Shown here: positions 1 to 6,598 of the stretch, piece by piece
Position numbering within the stretch: position 1 is the stretch's first letter
How the letters are laid out: every line of letters begins with the position of its first letter
Source: Clostridia bacterium
Lineage (GTDB): Bacteria > Bacillota_A > Clostridia > Oscillospirales > QAKW01
Length of the DNA: 28,968 nt
Reading direction: 5' to 3'
Assembly: GCA_017396865.1 (NCBI GenBank)
Contig: JAFQKO010000163.1
Span: 1 to 28,968 of the forward strand
Position numbers and translations under genes: made by a program
The notes under the pieces: generated by a model
Seen by the model: the letters and a program-made list of their open reading frames with translations, nothing else
The model's database searches: none
Told to the model about the DNA's origin: nothing

Positions 1-27
1 AGCGTTCGAAAGAGCGTAACCGAATAT

Positions 28-103
<76 letters not shown>

Positions 104-106
104 ACA

Positions 107-138
107 GAAAAAGGAACACCGATAGGTGTTCCTTTTTC
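107..138. terminator. Bidirectional rho-independent terminator between the two tRNA genes
   Basis: A 14-bp stem (107-120 with 125-138) closes on a GATA loop. The right side continues TTTT; on the minus strand the hairpin is followed by TGTTGG, so the T-tract is better on the plus strand. It can end transcription of the tRNA gene on either side. It is also the exact centre of the 244-bp palindrome. Confidence 0.85.
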
Positions 139-141
139 TTT

Positions 142-217
<76 letters not shown>

Positions 218-308
218 ATATTCGGTTACGCTCTTTCGAACGCTTGATTATTATAGCAAAGGGAAATCCGTTTGTCAATAACTTTTTTTAAAAAAACAAA
301 ATTCTTCA

Positions 309-337
309 TTGAAACTCTCGGTAATACCATGTATAAT
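309..337 (+). promoter_or_regulatory. Sigma-A-type promoter of the polysaccharide deacetylase gene
   Basis: The -35 TTGAAA (309-314) and the perfect -10 TATAAT (332-337) are separated by 17 bp. The expected transcription start is near 344. This places the start inside the longer possible reading frame that opens at 272, so translation should begin at the ATG at 374. Confidence 0.88.
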
Positions 338-373
338 AGAACCATAACAAAAGCCTTGAAAGGAACGATTCAA

Positions 374-1666
374 ATGCAACGAAAACAAACCAAAAGGATC
401 GATCTGCGGGCATTGATCGCTGCGGGAGCCCTGATTGCGGTAGCGGTGGTGCTTTGCCTGATCGTTTACTTCATTAATCAAATTCCGACGGCGCAGGAGG
501 CCTTTATGGCCGACCATCCCTACACCTTTGCGGCGGCAAAGGCGCTCGGCACCGAAACCCGCGACAGCTACGTTTACGAGGACGGCTGCGTATACGTATC
601 CTACCCCACCACCGGCAACAAGGATACCGACCAAAAATTCCAAGAGCTTTTACAGACGGCCAAGGAGCAATTCGATGCCCATCTGGAGGAGAGCGCAGAC
701 GCCGAGGATGAGCGCATTGCACACCTGATCTTCGACTACACCGCCCGAAAGGACGACGGCTTTTCCGCCATCACCTGCTTCTATGAAATCTCCCGCAGAG
801 GTGAGGACGGCCAAAACGAGATCGTTCAACGGAAGGAGCGCACCTATCTGCTGGATGCAAAAAGCTTTATTTTGGACCTCAACGGTGCCATCTGCGACAA
901 CGCAACCCAAAAGCTCGACCTGATGCTGCGCGGCGATCAGCTTTCGACCGCCGACATTGAGGACTTTTCCATCGAAGGCGACAATCTGACGCTCCGCTGG
1001 GCGGGCGAAAAAAAGACCTTTTCGGTGCAGGCGGTGAAGCGAGCAAGCCTCATTGATCCCGAAAAACCGATGATCGCTCTCACCTTTGACGACGGCCCCG
1101 GCAAATACTCCCGTCAATTTGCCGATCTTCTGGAAAAATACAACGGTCATGCCACCTTCTTTGTTTTAGGTGCCAACGTATCAAGCTTCGATCAAAGCCT
1201 GAAATACGTTTACGACAAAGGCAACGAGATCGCCAGCCACACCCACAACCACAAAAATCTCAACAAGCATACCGCCGAGACGGTTCGCAGCGAGATTGAA
1301 AAGGCAGACCAAGCGATCTATGATGCCATCGGCGCCTACCCCACCCTGATCCGCGCGCCTTACGGCAACGCCAACGATTCAGTGCTCAAAATCGGAAACC
1401 GTCCCTTCATCAAATGGAATCTGGACACCGAGGATTGGAAAAGCCGCAATGCCCAAGCGGTGAAAAACATGATCCTCAACTACGTGGCTGACGGCGACAT
1501 TATCCTGATGCACGAGATCTATGAATCCACCTACGACGGCCTCGCCCTTGCCCTGGAGGAGCTCTCAAAGCAGGGCTATCAGTTTGTGACGGTCAGCGAG
1601 CTGATGCACTATCGCGGCGTAAAGCCCGAAGTGAACACCTATTTTTCCTTTCCGCCCAAAGAATAA
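374..1666 (+). CDS. Membrane-anchored polysaccharide deacetylase (PdaC-like)
   Basis: This 430-residue protein has one N-terminal membrane segment (about residues 12-34), an extracellular PdaC-like (DUF4163-type) region (about 55-215) and a C-terminal NodB deacetylase domain. Family motifs visible are TFDDGPG (237-243, catalytic and metal Asp), SHTHNH (288-293, metal His), RAPYG (327-331), LDTEDW (350-355) and LMHEI (379-383). Such enzymes remove N-acetyl groups from peptidoglycan or other envelope glycans outside the membrane, often giving lysozyme resistance. The start at 374 is chosen because the promoter (309-337) lies downstream of the longer ORF start at 272 and because AAAGGAA precedes this ATG. 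It is monocistronic and ends in a strong bidirectional terminator. The exact glycan is not shown by the sequence. Confidence 0.93.
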   Translation: MQRKQTKRIDLRALIAAGALIAVAVVLCLIVYFINQIPTAQEAFMADHPYTFAAAKALGTETRDSYVYEDGCVYVSYPTTGNKDTDQKFQELLQTAKEQFDAHLEESADAEDERIAHLIFDYTARKDDGFSAITCFYEISRRGEDGQNEIVQRKERTYLLDAKSFILDLNGAICDNATQKLDLMLRGDQLSTADIEDFSIEGDNLTLRWAGEKKTFSVQAVKRASLIDPEKPMIALTFDDGPGKYSRQFADLLEKYNGHATFFVLGANVSSFDQSLKYVYDKGNEIASHTHNHKNLNKHTAETVRSEIEKADQAIYDAIGAYPTLIRAPYGNANDSVLKIGNRPFIKWNLDTEDWKSRNAQAVKNMILNYVADGDIILMHEIYESTYDGLALALEELSKQGYQFVTVSELMHYRGVKPEVNTYFSFPPKE

Positions 1667-1672
1667 AATATA

Positions 1673-1714
1673 AAAGGGGGCTGTAAAAAACGTGCGTTTT
1701 TTACAGCCCCCTTT
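1673..1714. terminator. Bidirectional terminator between convergent genes
   Basis: A 19-bp stem (1673-1691 with 1696-1714) with a 4-nt loop has a GGGGGCTGT core and A/T tracts on both sides. It lies between the deacetylase gene (+) and the acyltransferase gene (-) and serves both. Confidence 0.92.
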
Positions 1715-1717
1715 ATA

Positions 1718-2389
1718 TTATTCACTTCGTTTTCTTATAACCTTCGCCGGATTCCCCACCGCTACGGTATAGGACGGAATGGGCTTGACCACCACCGCAC
1801 CGGAGCCGACGACCGCTCCGTCGCCGATATCACCGGAATAGAGGATGCAGACTCCCATCCCGATATAGGCATCCTTGCCGATGGTCACCTTTTTGGAATG
1901 GCCACCCTGACGGATGATCCAATCCTTCGGATCCTCGAAAATATGCGAATAAGGCGTGAGTGTTATGTTCTGCGCCAACAACGCATGGGAGCCGATCTCC
2001 AGCCCCTTATGCCCAAAAAGAGTCGTTCCCGTTCCGATATATACATGATCTGCAATATGGATATATCCGTCCACGTCACTTTCGGTATCCAGCAGCACCC
2101 GCTCCTTGATCATCACCTTATCTTCCAGAACGATGCCACCTTCTCCTCGGGCAATCAGCGTTGCACCGTCGCAAATCGTAACACCGTTGCCGACCGAAAT
2201 ATACTGCGGATTGACGATCCGTACACCTGCACCGATCCGAACGCCATCCCCCATCGATTTAAATTGGGTCTTATAATACGCCAGCCGAAGCCGTTCTGCC
2301 TCGGCCGACGGATCATGCATAAAGACGGTGCGATAAAAGCTTTCCTTATCTTCAAGGTCTTCAAATGCCTTCGTAAAAAAATCAGCCAT
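1718..2389 (-). CDS. Hexapeptide-repeat (left-handed beta-helix) acyltransferase
   Basis: This 223-residue protein resembles the maltose/galactoside O-acetyltransferase branch of the LbetaH superfamily. After a helical N-terminus (about 1-45) it has hexapeptide repeats such as IGAGVRIV, ISVGNGVTICDG, VYIGTGTTLFGHKG and IGMGVCIL, then the usual C-terminal IPSYTVAVGNPAKVIRKR. The family transfers acetyl or other acyl groups from acyl-CoA to a sugar or amino sugar hydroxyl or amine. Its start overlaps the end of the upstream Gfo/Idh gene by 8 bp, so the two are probably translated together. A sugar dehydrogenase next to a sugar acyltransferase suggests modification of a nucleotide sugar or envelope sugar, but the substrate cannot be read from the sequence. 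Confidence 0.88.
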   Translation of the reverse strand: MADFFTKAFEDLEDKESFYRTVFMHDPSAEAERLRLAYYKTQFKSMGDGVRIGAGVRIVNPQYISVGNGVTICDGATLIARGEGGIVLEDKVMIKERVLLDTESDVDGYIHIADHVYIGTGTTLFGHKGLEIGSHALLAQNITLTPYSHIFEDPKDWIIRQGGHSKKVTIGKDAYIGMGVCILYSGDIGDGAVVGSGAVVVKPIPSYTVAVGNPAKVIRKRSE

Positions 2390-3632
2390 TCTTTTTCATC
2401 CACTTTTCTTTCATATTCCGGTAAACCGCGTCGGAGATCTCAGGATTCCCTTTCGAGCAGACCGGCAAAAGTTGATCCCCTGCCACCTTGGGATCGGTAC
2501 AGGCGGTATCGTTGCGATACCGCGCTCGCTCCTTGGGATCGCGCAGGTTTGGAATCTCCATAGGAATCCCACCCTTCAGCACCGAGCGATAGGCAAACAT
2601 TCCCGGCAGGAACATATCCAACGCCTCATAGACGTCGATGATATCAGCCTCGGGATTACCGAGGATCTTCTCGGCAAAGTTCCACATAGAGAAAAAGTCC
2701 GAGCCGCCGTGTCCAAAACCCTTGACCAGCTCTTCCTTACCCTCGTTGGGCCGATAGCACTTGCGAATCTTGGTTTCTTTATCATATTTTCCGGAGTACT
2801 CGTCTGCCAAAACGTACAGCGTTTGCACATCGTCCAAACGAGCATCCTCCCGAGCAGATTCCATCCGCCCTTTTCCGCCGTAAACAGAGTACCAAACAGA
2901 ATTCTCATAAAGACCGCCGTGGATGCTCTTGATGATGCCGCCGTTTTCCAACGTAATCATCTCCATCCCAAAGGATCCTGCCTTCGCGCCCATCCGCTCA
3001 TCCCGCTCGGTGCGCTTGCCCTCAAAACCGACGACTGAAACAGGGCGCAAGCCTGTGATATGGATCAATGGACCGATGGAGTGGGTGCAATAGAAGGTTG
3101 CATACATATTATTACGCCAATGATCGGGATCCCCATAGGTGATATCAGGCCATATGGACTCACAGTTATGGACGTATTCACCCTCGCCATATTCAAACTC
3201 ACCGATCATTCCCTCGCGATAAAGACGGCGCATTTCGAAGGGAGCGGGCATATAGCAATAGTTCTCGCCGTAAGCATAGATCTTACCGGTTTGCTCCACC
3301 GCTTCGATCAGCTCGACCGCTTCCTTCATGGTCTGCACGGGCAACACCTCGCTGAAAACATGTTTTCCCGCTTTCATGCAACGAATCGCCATCGGCGCGT
3401 GCTCATTTGCAAAATTCGCCAGCACCACAGCATCCATCTCGTGCTTGATAAACGCTTCAAAATCTGTGTAGTACGCAATGGGCAGATCAGGATACTTCTC
3501 CTTCTGCTTTTCCAGCAACTCGGGTCGGATATCACAAATCGCCACAACCTCGGCGTTTTCTGCTGCCGCACAATATTTGATCATGCTGCCGCCGCGATAT
3601 GCGCCGACAACGCCCACTTTAACCTTTTTCAT
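2382..3632 (-). CDS. Gfo/Idh/MocA-family oxidoreductase
   Basis: This 416-residue protein has an N-terminal Rossmann fold (GVVGAYRGGSM, residues 7-17) and a C-terminal Gfo/Idh dimerisation and substrate domain. The position of the usual Glu-Lys-Pro motif reads SEVLP (94-98), so the catalytic lysine is absent there. It might still use another lysine or be a divergent, non-classical member. The family oxidises or reduces sugars and cyclitols with NAD(P). The start is supported by GGAGGTGA a few bases upstream. A possible weak promoter (-35 TTTAGT at 3677-3682, -10 TAAAAT at 3654-3659, read on the minus strand) would give a short leader. It overlaps the acyltransferase gene by 8 bp and probably forms a two-gene operon with it. 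Confidence 0.9.
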   Translation of the reverse strand: MKKVKVGVVGAYRGGSMIKYCAAAENAEVVAICDIRPELLEKQKEKYPDLPIAYYTDFEAFIKHEMDAVVLANFANEHAPMAIRCMKAGKHVFSEVLPVQTMKEAVELIEAVEQTGKIYAYGENYCYMPAPFEMRRLYREGMIGEFEYGEGEYVHNCESIWPDITYGDPDHWRNNMYATFYCTHSIGPLIHITGLRPVSVVGFEGKRTERDERMGAKAGSFGMEMITLENGGIIKSIHGGLYENSVWYSVYGGKGRMESAREDARLDDVQTLYVLADEYSGKYDKETKIRKCYRPNEGKEELVKGFGHGGSDFFSMWNFAEKILGNPEADIIDVYEALDMFLPGMFAYRSVLKGGIPMEIPNLRDPKERARYRNDTACTDPKVAGDQLLPVCSKGNPEISDAVYRNMKEKWMKKNG

Positions 3633-3700
3633 ATAGGTTCACCTCCGGGCTCTATTTTACCAAAATCTCAGCAAAAACTAAATAGAAATATTCCATATAA

Positions 3701-3958
3701 TCATGGATTATAGTTCGATATCAACTGTTCTTTTTGCGAACGAGTCAGTTGCTTGACGGCATACTCCCGCCGCGATGCGGCCGCGCGATCCTCGGCCTCC
3801 TCGCGATACACCATCTCCACAGGTCGGCGGGAGGGCGGATGGGTATACTTTGCCGCCACCCCACGATTATGCTCCGCCAATCTTCGATCGGGATCGGTGG
3901 TGATCCCCGTATAATAAGTGCCGTCGGCACATTTTAAAATATAAACGTAATACTTCAT
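3701..3958 (-). CDS. Small GIY-YIG domain protein (UPF0213/YazA-YhbQ type)
   Basis: This 85-residue protein is a single minimal GIY-YIG domain. It opens with YYVYILKCADGTYYTG (residues 3-18), has the conserved R26 and EHN (29-31) region, and ends in a short helical tail. Proteins of this size and pattern form the UPF0213 family, structure-specific DNA nucleases implicated in DNA repair or maintenance. The start is fixed by the family N-terminus, yet no Shine-Dalgarno sequence precedes it. Its -10 box ends only 7 nt before the ATG, so the mRNA is probably leaderless. It is divergent from the SGNH hydrolase gene and lies 68 bp upstream of the Gfo/Idh gene. Confidence 0.92.
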   Translation of the reverse strand: MKYYVYILKCADGTYYTGITTDPDRRLAEHNRGVAAKYTHPPSRRPVEMVYREEAEDRAAASRREYAVKQLTRSQKEQLISNYNP

Positions 3959-3964
3959 GTTTTT

Positions 3965-3993
3965 ATTATAATTTGATTGACAAAAAAATGCAA
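3965..3993 (-). promoter_or_regulatory. Promoter of the GIY-YIG gene, probably giving a leaderless mRNA
   Basis: Read on the minus strand, the -35 is TTGCAT (3988-3993) and the -10 is TATAAT (3965-3970), 17 bp apart. The predicted transcription start falls at or next to the ATG (3958). It is interleaved with the divergent promoter at 3977-4005, so polymerase cannot occupy both at once. Confidence 0.75.
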
Positions 3994-4005
3994 ACTTTTT
4001 ATAAT
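3977..4005 (+). promoter_or_regulatory. Full-consensus promoter of the SGNH hydrolase gene
   Basis: TTGACA (3977-3982) and TATAAT (4000-4005) are both perfect and separated by 17 bp. A GGAGG ribosome-binding site at 4029-4033 lies 7 nt before the ATG at 4041. Confidence 0.92.
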
Positions 4006-4040
4006 AAGTTTAACTTTTATTTCTATTCGGAGGAATTATT

Positions 4041-5189
4041 ATGAATCAGCATTGGATCGCCGCATGGGGCTGCCCCATCGCGCATATCAACCGTGAATCC
4101 GCCCAGTGGATGAAGGACACCACCGTGCGGTTTAATATCCTGATGACCGTTCCCGGAAGTAGTGTAAAATTACACTTTTCTAACCTTTTCAACCCCGAAA
4201 GCTCCACCATTGCCCGCGCAAGCATCGGCGTATGTCTGGAGGAGAGCAGCTTTGATCTGAACCGCTTTGCCACCGTCACCTTTAACGGCGGCGAGGAGAG
4301 CGGCACCATGGAGGCGGGCGGCGGTATCACCTCCGATCCCATCGAGCTGGATTTTGAAGCGGGCGAGACCCTGACGGTCAGCCTTTATTTCAAGGACTTC
4401 ACCCGCCTGCTGACCGGTCATCGCAACACCGGCAGCAAATTCATTCAGCGGTGGAGCGCCAACGGCGACTGCACCCACACCCCCGACCTGCCCTTATGCG
4501 AATACAACGACGCCGTTGCCTACCCCTTTATCCACACCATTGAGTCCTATAGTCCCGAGAACTGCTATTCCATCGTGGCCTACGGCGATTCCATCACCGC
4601 CCAAAGCTGGCCCGATCGCCTCTCCCGCCGCCTGCTGGCAATGGGCAGAACCGACGTTGCCATCGTGCGCAAGGCGATCAGCGGCAGCCGTGTTCTGCGG
4701 GAATACCCCTGCGACCTCTATCGGCATTACGGCCCCCGCGGCGAGGAGCGCTTCGAGCGTGAGGTTTTGTTCCCCGGCGTTAAGAAGGTCTTTATTCTGC
4801 ACGGCATCAACGATATCATTCATCCCCAAGAAAACGGAAGCATCTTCCGCCCCATCACCGACCAGCCCACCGCCGAGGAACTGATCGAGGGACTGGAATA
4901 TTACATTGAAACGGCCCATAAAAACGGCATTCGCGTCTTCATGTCCCCCATCCTTCCCTTTGAGGGTTGGCGCACCTACAACGAAGAAAAGGAGCAGATC
5001 CGCGAGGCGGTCAACTATTGGATCTATCGCGCCGCGCCCATCGAGGGCGTGCTGCCCTTTGAGACGGCGATCCTGAACCCCGAAAACCCCATCGCCATGG
5101 ATCCCGCCTTCGACAGCGGCGATCACCTGCACCCCAGCGATAACGGTGCGCAGGCGATGGCCGATTGCATCCCCGAGGAGTTCATTTAA
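4041..5189 (+). CDS. SGNH/GDSL-family hydrolase with N-terminal beta domain
   Basis: This 382-residue protein has an N-terminal domain of about 170 residues, probably beta-rich, followed by an SGNH esterase fold. Catalytic blocks are GDSIT (182-186, nucleophile S184), the block II glycine in SGSR (214-217), GIND (255-258) and DHLHP (361-365, catalytic D361 and H364). The family hydrolyses ester bonds, often acetyl groups on carbohydrates. There is no signal peptide or membrane segment, so it appears cytoplasmic, unlike many carbohydrate esterases of this architecture. It has a consensus promoter and strong SD, and its stop overlaps the next start (TAATG). A 16-bp palindrome (AGTGTAAAATTACACT, 4161-4176), seen elsewhere in the window, lies inside the gene and encodes part of residues 41-46. 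Confidence 0.9.
   Translation: MNQHWIAAWGCPIAHINRESAQWMKDTTVRFNILMTVPGSSVKLHFSNLFNPESSTIARASIGVCLEESSFDLNRFATVTFNGGEESGTMEAGGGITSDPIELDFEAGETLTVSLYFKDFTRLLTGHRNTGSKFIQRWSANGDCTHTPDLPLCEYNDAVAYPFIHTIESYSPENCYSIVAYGDSITAQSWPDRLSRRLLAMGRTDVAIVRKAISGSRVLREYPCDLYRHYGPRGEERFEREVLFPGVKKVFILHGINDIIHPQENGSIFRPITDQPTAEELIEGLEYYIETAHKNGIRVFMSPILPFEGWRTYNEEKEQIREAVNYWIYRAAPIEGVLPFETAILNPENPIAMDPAFDSGDHLHPSDNGAQAMADCIPEEFI
4161..4176 (+). repeat. Copy 1 of palindromic motif GTGTAAAATTACAC
   Basis: The core is at 4162-4175 (arms GTGTAA and TTACAC, centre AA), flanked by A and T to make a 16-bp dyad. It is inside the SGNH hydrolase gene. Copies 2 and 3 are at 12956-12969 and 18747-18760, all in the same orientation on the plus strand. 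Confidence 0.75.
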
Positions 5190-5385
5190 TGAATTCGATT
5201 CGAGTGAACGATTTTGCGCCGAACGATGGCTTCTCCGTTTTTTCCTGCCCTATGCAGAAATCGACCCCAAGGCACCGGCGGCCTGCAAGGAATACGGTGC
5301 CGTTTACTGCACCGGTCAAGGCAACCTGATCCTGACGCTCAACGGCAAAACCATCAAAGCCTACGGAATCAAACCGTTAGAATAG
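5189..5385 (+). pseudogene. Small gene of unknown function, apparently frameshifted in a T run
   Basis: The ATG at 5189 overlaps the stop of the SGNH gene (TAATG), a classic coupling arrangement. It encodes MNSIRVNDFAPNDGFSVF, then leaves a plausible frame at a run of six T (5238-5243). Read one base back from there, the DNA continues as FLPYAEIDPKAP and on to GNLILTLNGKTIKAYG, with a stop at 5383-5385 and a terminator directly after. Joined, the product would be about 65 residues. One missing T, a sequencing error, or slippage would all explain it. I recognise no family. An alternative is a single frame entered from an ATG at 5146 inside the SGNH gene, which has less protein-like sequence before 5240. 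Confidence 0.55.
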
Positions 5386-5388
5386 CAC

Positions 5389-5424
5389 AAAGGCCGCGAT
5401 CCCGAGGGATCGCGGCCTTTTCTG
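5389..5424 (+). terminator. Rho-independent terminator of the SGNH hydrolase unit
   Basis: A GC-rich stem of about 15 bp (AAAGGCCGCGATCCC with its complement, 5389-5403 and 5406-5420) is followed by a short T run, starting 3 nt after the stop codon of the small gene. Confidence 0.9.
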
Positions 5425-5545
5425 AAACAACCAACAAATATATTATAACAAGAAAAATACCGCCTTGTCAACGATTTTTCATGCAGACGGATCAATTTCT
5501 CCCTATTGCATAAATCAAAGCCAAAAACTTTAGATAATCTGCGAA

Positions 5546-5574
5546 TTGAAAAAGGCAAGTTTTTATGGTATTCT
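5546..5574 (+). promoter_or_regulatory. Promoter of the orphan structured RNA
   Basis: TTGAAA (5546-5551) and TATTCT (5569-5574) are 17 bp apart. The predicted start is near 5581. No convincing ORF follows before the terminator at 5784-5845. Confidence 0.6.
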
Positions 5575-5580
5575 TTAATC

Positions 5581-5843
5581 AGAAAGAAAGAGAAAAACTT
5601 TCAAAGGTTCAGAACAAAATGGTTGCCCGCTCTACAGCCACACCGTAGTGTGAGGATGCTTACAAACCAATGTTCTCCAAATAAGAAAGGTAACGAAACA
5701 GCCGCAACCGAAAAGATGGAACTCTGAACCGAAAAATTGAAGAAAGCGAGGTTAACCATGGTGGAACCTGCACACGAAATGAGATAACCCTCGGCTCTAT
5801 CCTATGACGAGAAAGTAGGAAGGACCGAGGGTTATTTCTTTTT
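5581..5843 (+). ncRNA. Candidate structured non-coding RNA with T-box-like core
   Basis: About 263 nt run from a promoter to a terminator with no convincing protein gene. Long-range pairs are visible: GGTTCAGA (5606-5613) with TCTGAACC (5723-5730), enclosing GGTTGC (5621-5626) with GCAACC (5704-5709), enclosing a CACAC/GTGTG hairpin (5639-5652). Downstream is GGTGGAACC (5760-5768), matching the T-box antiterminator core. CGAGGTTA (5747-5754) can pair with 5785-5793 and so compete with the terminator stem. It does not match tmRNA, RNase P or SRP RNA signatures, and I do not recognise 6S RNA. There is no sense gene downstream; readthrough would be antisense to the EEP genes. Family unknown. This RNA fills the otherwise gene-free stretch 5425-5848. 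Confidence 0.5.
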
Positions 5844-5845
5844 TA
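5784..5845 (+). terminator. Terminator of the orphan RNA
   Basis: An 11-bp outer stem (5784-5794 with 5825-5835) surrounds an inner stem (5800-5804 with 5816-5820) and is followed by TTCTTTTTT. The T-tract is on the plus strand only. On the minus strand the same hairpin lies just after the end of the EEP gene but lacks a good T-tract. Confidence 0.8.
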
Positions 5846-5848
5846 TTT

Positions 5849-6592
5849 TCAGAACATGATATACGTATAAATCAAATTATGATCGCTGCAATCGGCATGA
5901 TGAACGATGATGCCCGCATCGGTGGCCTCATCCCAGAAATGGCAGAGACTCTTGGAAACGATGATATTATCAATGGGTCTGGTGGGCTCATTCCCCTGGG
6001 GGAAGGTATTGATCTCGCAGGCACAGGTATCGCCGCCGTTGAGCATGGTAAACCGCTTGGTATCCACATAGGGAAGCAGCTGAGAGGGGCTCTTATTCAT
6101 ATCCCCTGTCAGCACCGCATATTCATCCTTTGCCATCGCCGCCAGCACCTGCTTCATCTCCGCACCGACTTCATCATCGGTACCGAGGGTCAGGTGGGTG
6201 TTATAAAAGCAGAGGGTTCTGCCGTTAATATCGATCACGTGGCGGGAATAGGTGCGGTTGCCGTCGCTGTCCCGAGCTCCGCAGACCTCATAGTTGACCG
6301 CTTCGCTCTCCTTGATGGGATAGCGGCTCAAAACGCCGTGACCGTAGCCCCGCTCCCCCCGCTTCAGGGAACAACAAAAATGCCAATAGGGATAACCCAG
6401 CTCCTCGGAAAGGCGCTTCATCTGATCCTCAAAGTTGCTGCGCTCGGCCTTATAATCGATCTCCTGAAAGCCGATGATATCGGGATCGATCTCCTTGACC
6501 ACCGCCTTGATCTCCTCCCATTGGGAGCCGTAGACCATACATTTTACGTTATAGGAGGCTATCTTGGTATAGCCCTTATCTTCTCTTTGCAT
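5849..6592 (-). CDS. Endonuclease/exonuclease/phosphatase (EEP) family protein, no signal peptide
   Basis: This 247-residue protein is an EEP domain over its whole length. It shows ASYNVKCM near the N-terminus, GFQEID, NTHLTLG, TGDMN and a C-terminal SDHNLIYTY motif, supplying the Asn, Glu, Asp and His residues of the metal-dependent active site. The superfamily cleaves phosphodiester or phosphomonoester bonds in DNA, RNA or lipid and inositol phosphates. The substrate here is unknown. It is a paralogue of the adjacent lipoprotein gene, which ends 6 nt upstream, and its SD (AAGGAG) lies in the last codons of that gene, so the two are coupled. It has no signal peptide or lipobox, so it should stay in the cytoplasm. 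Confidence 0.88.
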   Translation of the reverse strand: MQREDKGYTKIASYNVKCMVYGSQWEEIKAVVKEIDPDIIGFQEIDYKAERSNFEDQMKRLSEELGYPYWHFCCSLKRGERGYGHGVLSRYPIKESEAVNYEVCGARDSDGNRTYSRHVIDINGRTLCFYNTHLTLGTDDEVGAEMKQVLAAMAKDEYAVLTGDMNKSPSQLLPYVDTKRFTMLNGGDTCACEINTFPQGNEPTRPIDNIIVSKSLCHFWDEATDAGIIVHHADCSDHNLIYTYIMF

Positions 6593-6598
6593 TGCGCT

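Noticed and set aside
272..373. N-terminal extension of the polysaccharide deacetylase starting at 272
   Set aside because: The consensus promoter at 309-337 would put the transcription start downstream of 272, and AAAGGAA precedes the ATG at 374.
5506..5727. 73-codon open frame in the intergenic region
   Set aside because: Its start precedes the promoter at 5546-5574; the composition is Lys/Arg-rich without resemblance to a known protein, and the DNA shows RNA-like pairing.
5617..5727. Short leader peptides inside the orphan RNA (an ATG at 5619 and one at 5655)
   Set aside because: Neither has a well-spaced ribosome-binding site. I cannot exclude them but see no supporting evidence.
5581..5843. 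A standard T-box riboswitch regulating a downstream gene
   Set aside because: No plus-strand gene follows the terminator, and the TGGAACC element is not placed directly in a canonical two-helix antiterminator bulge.
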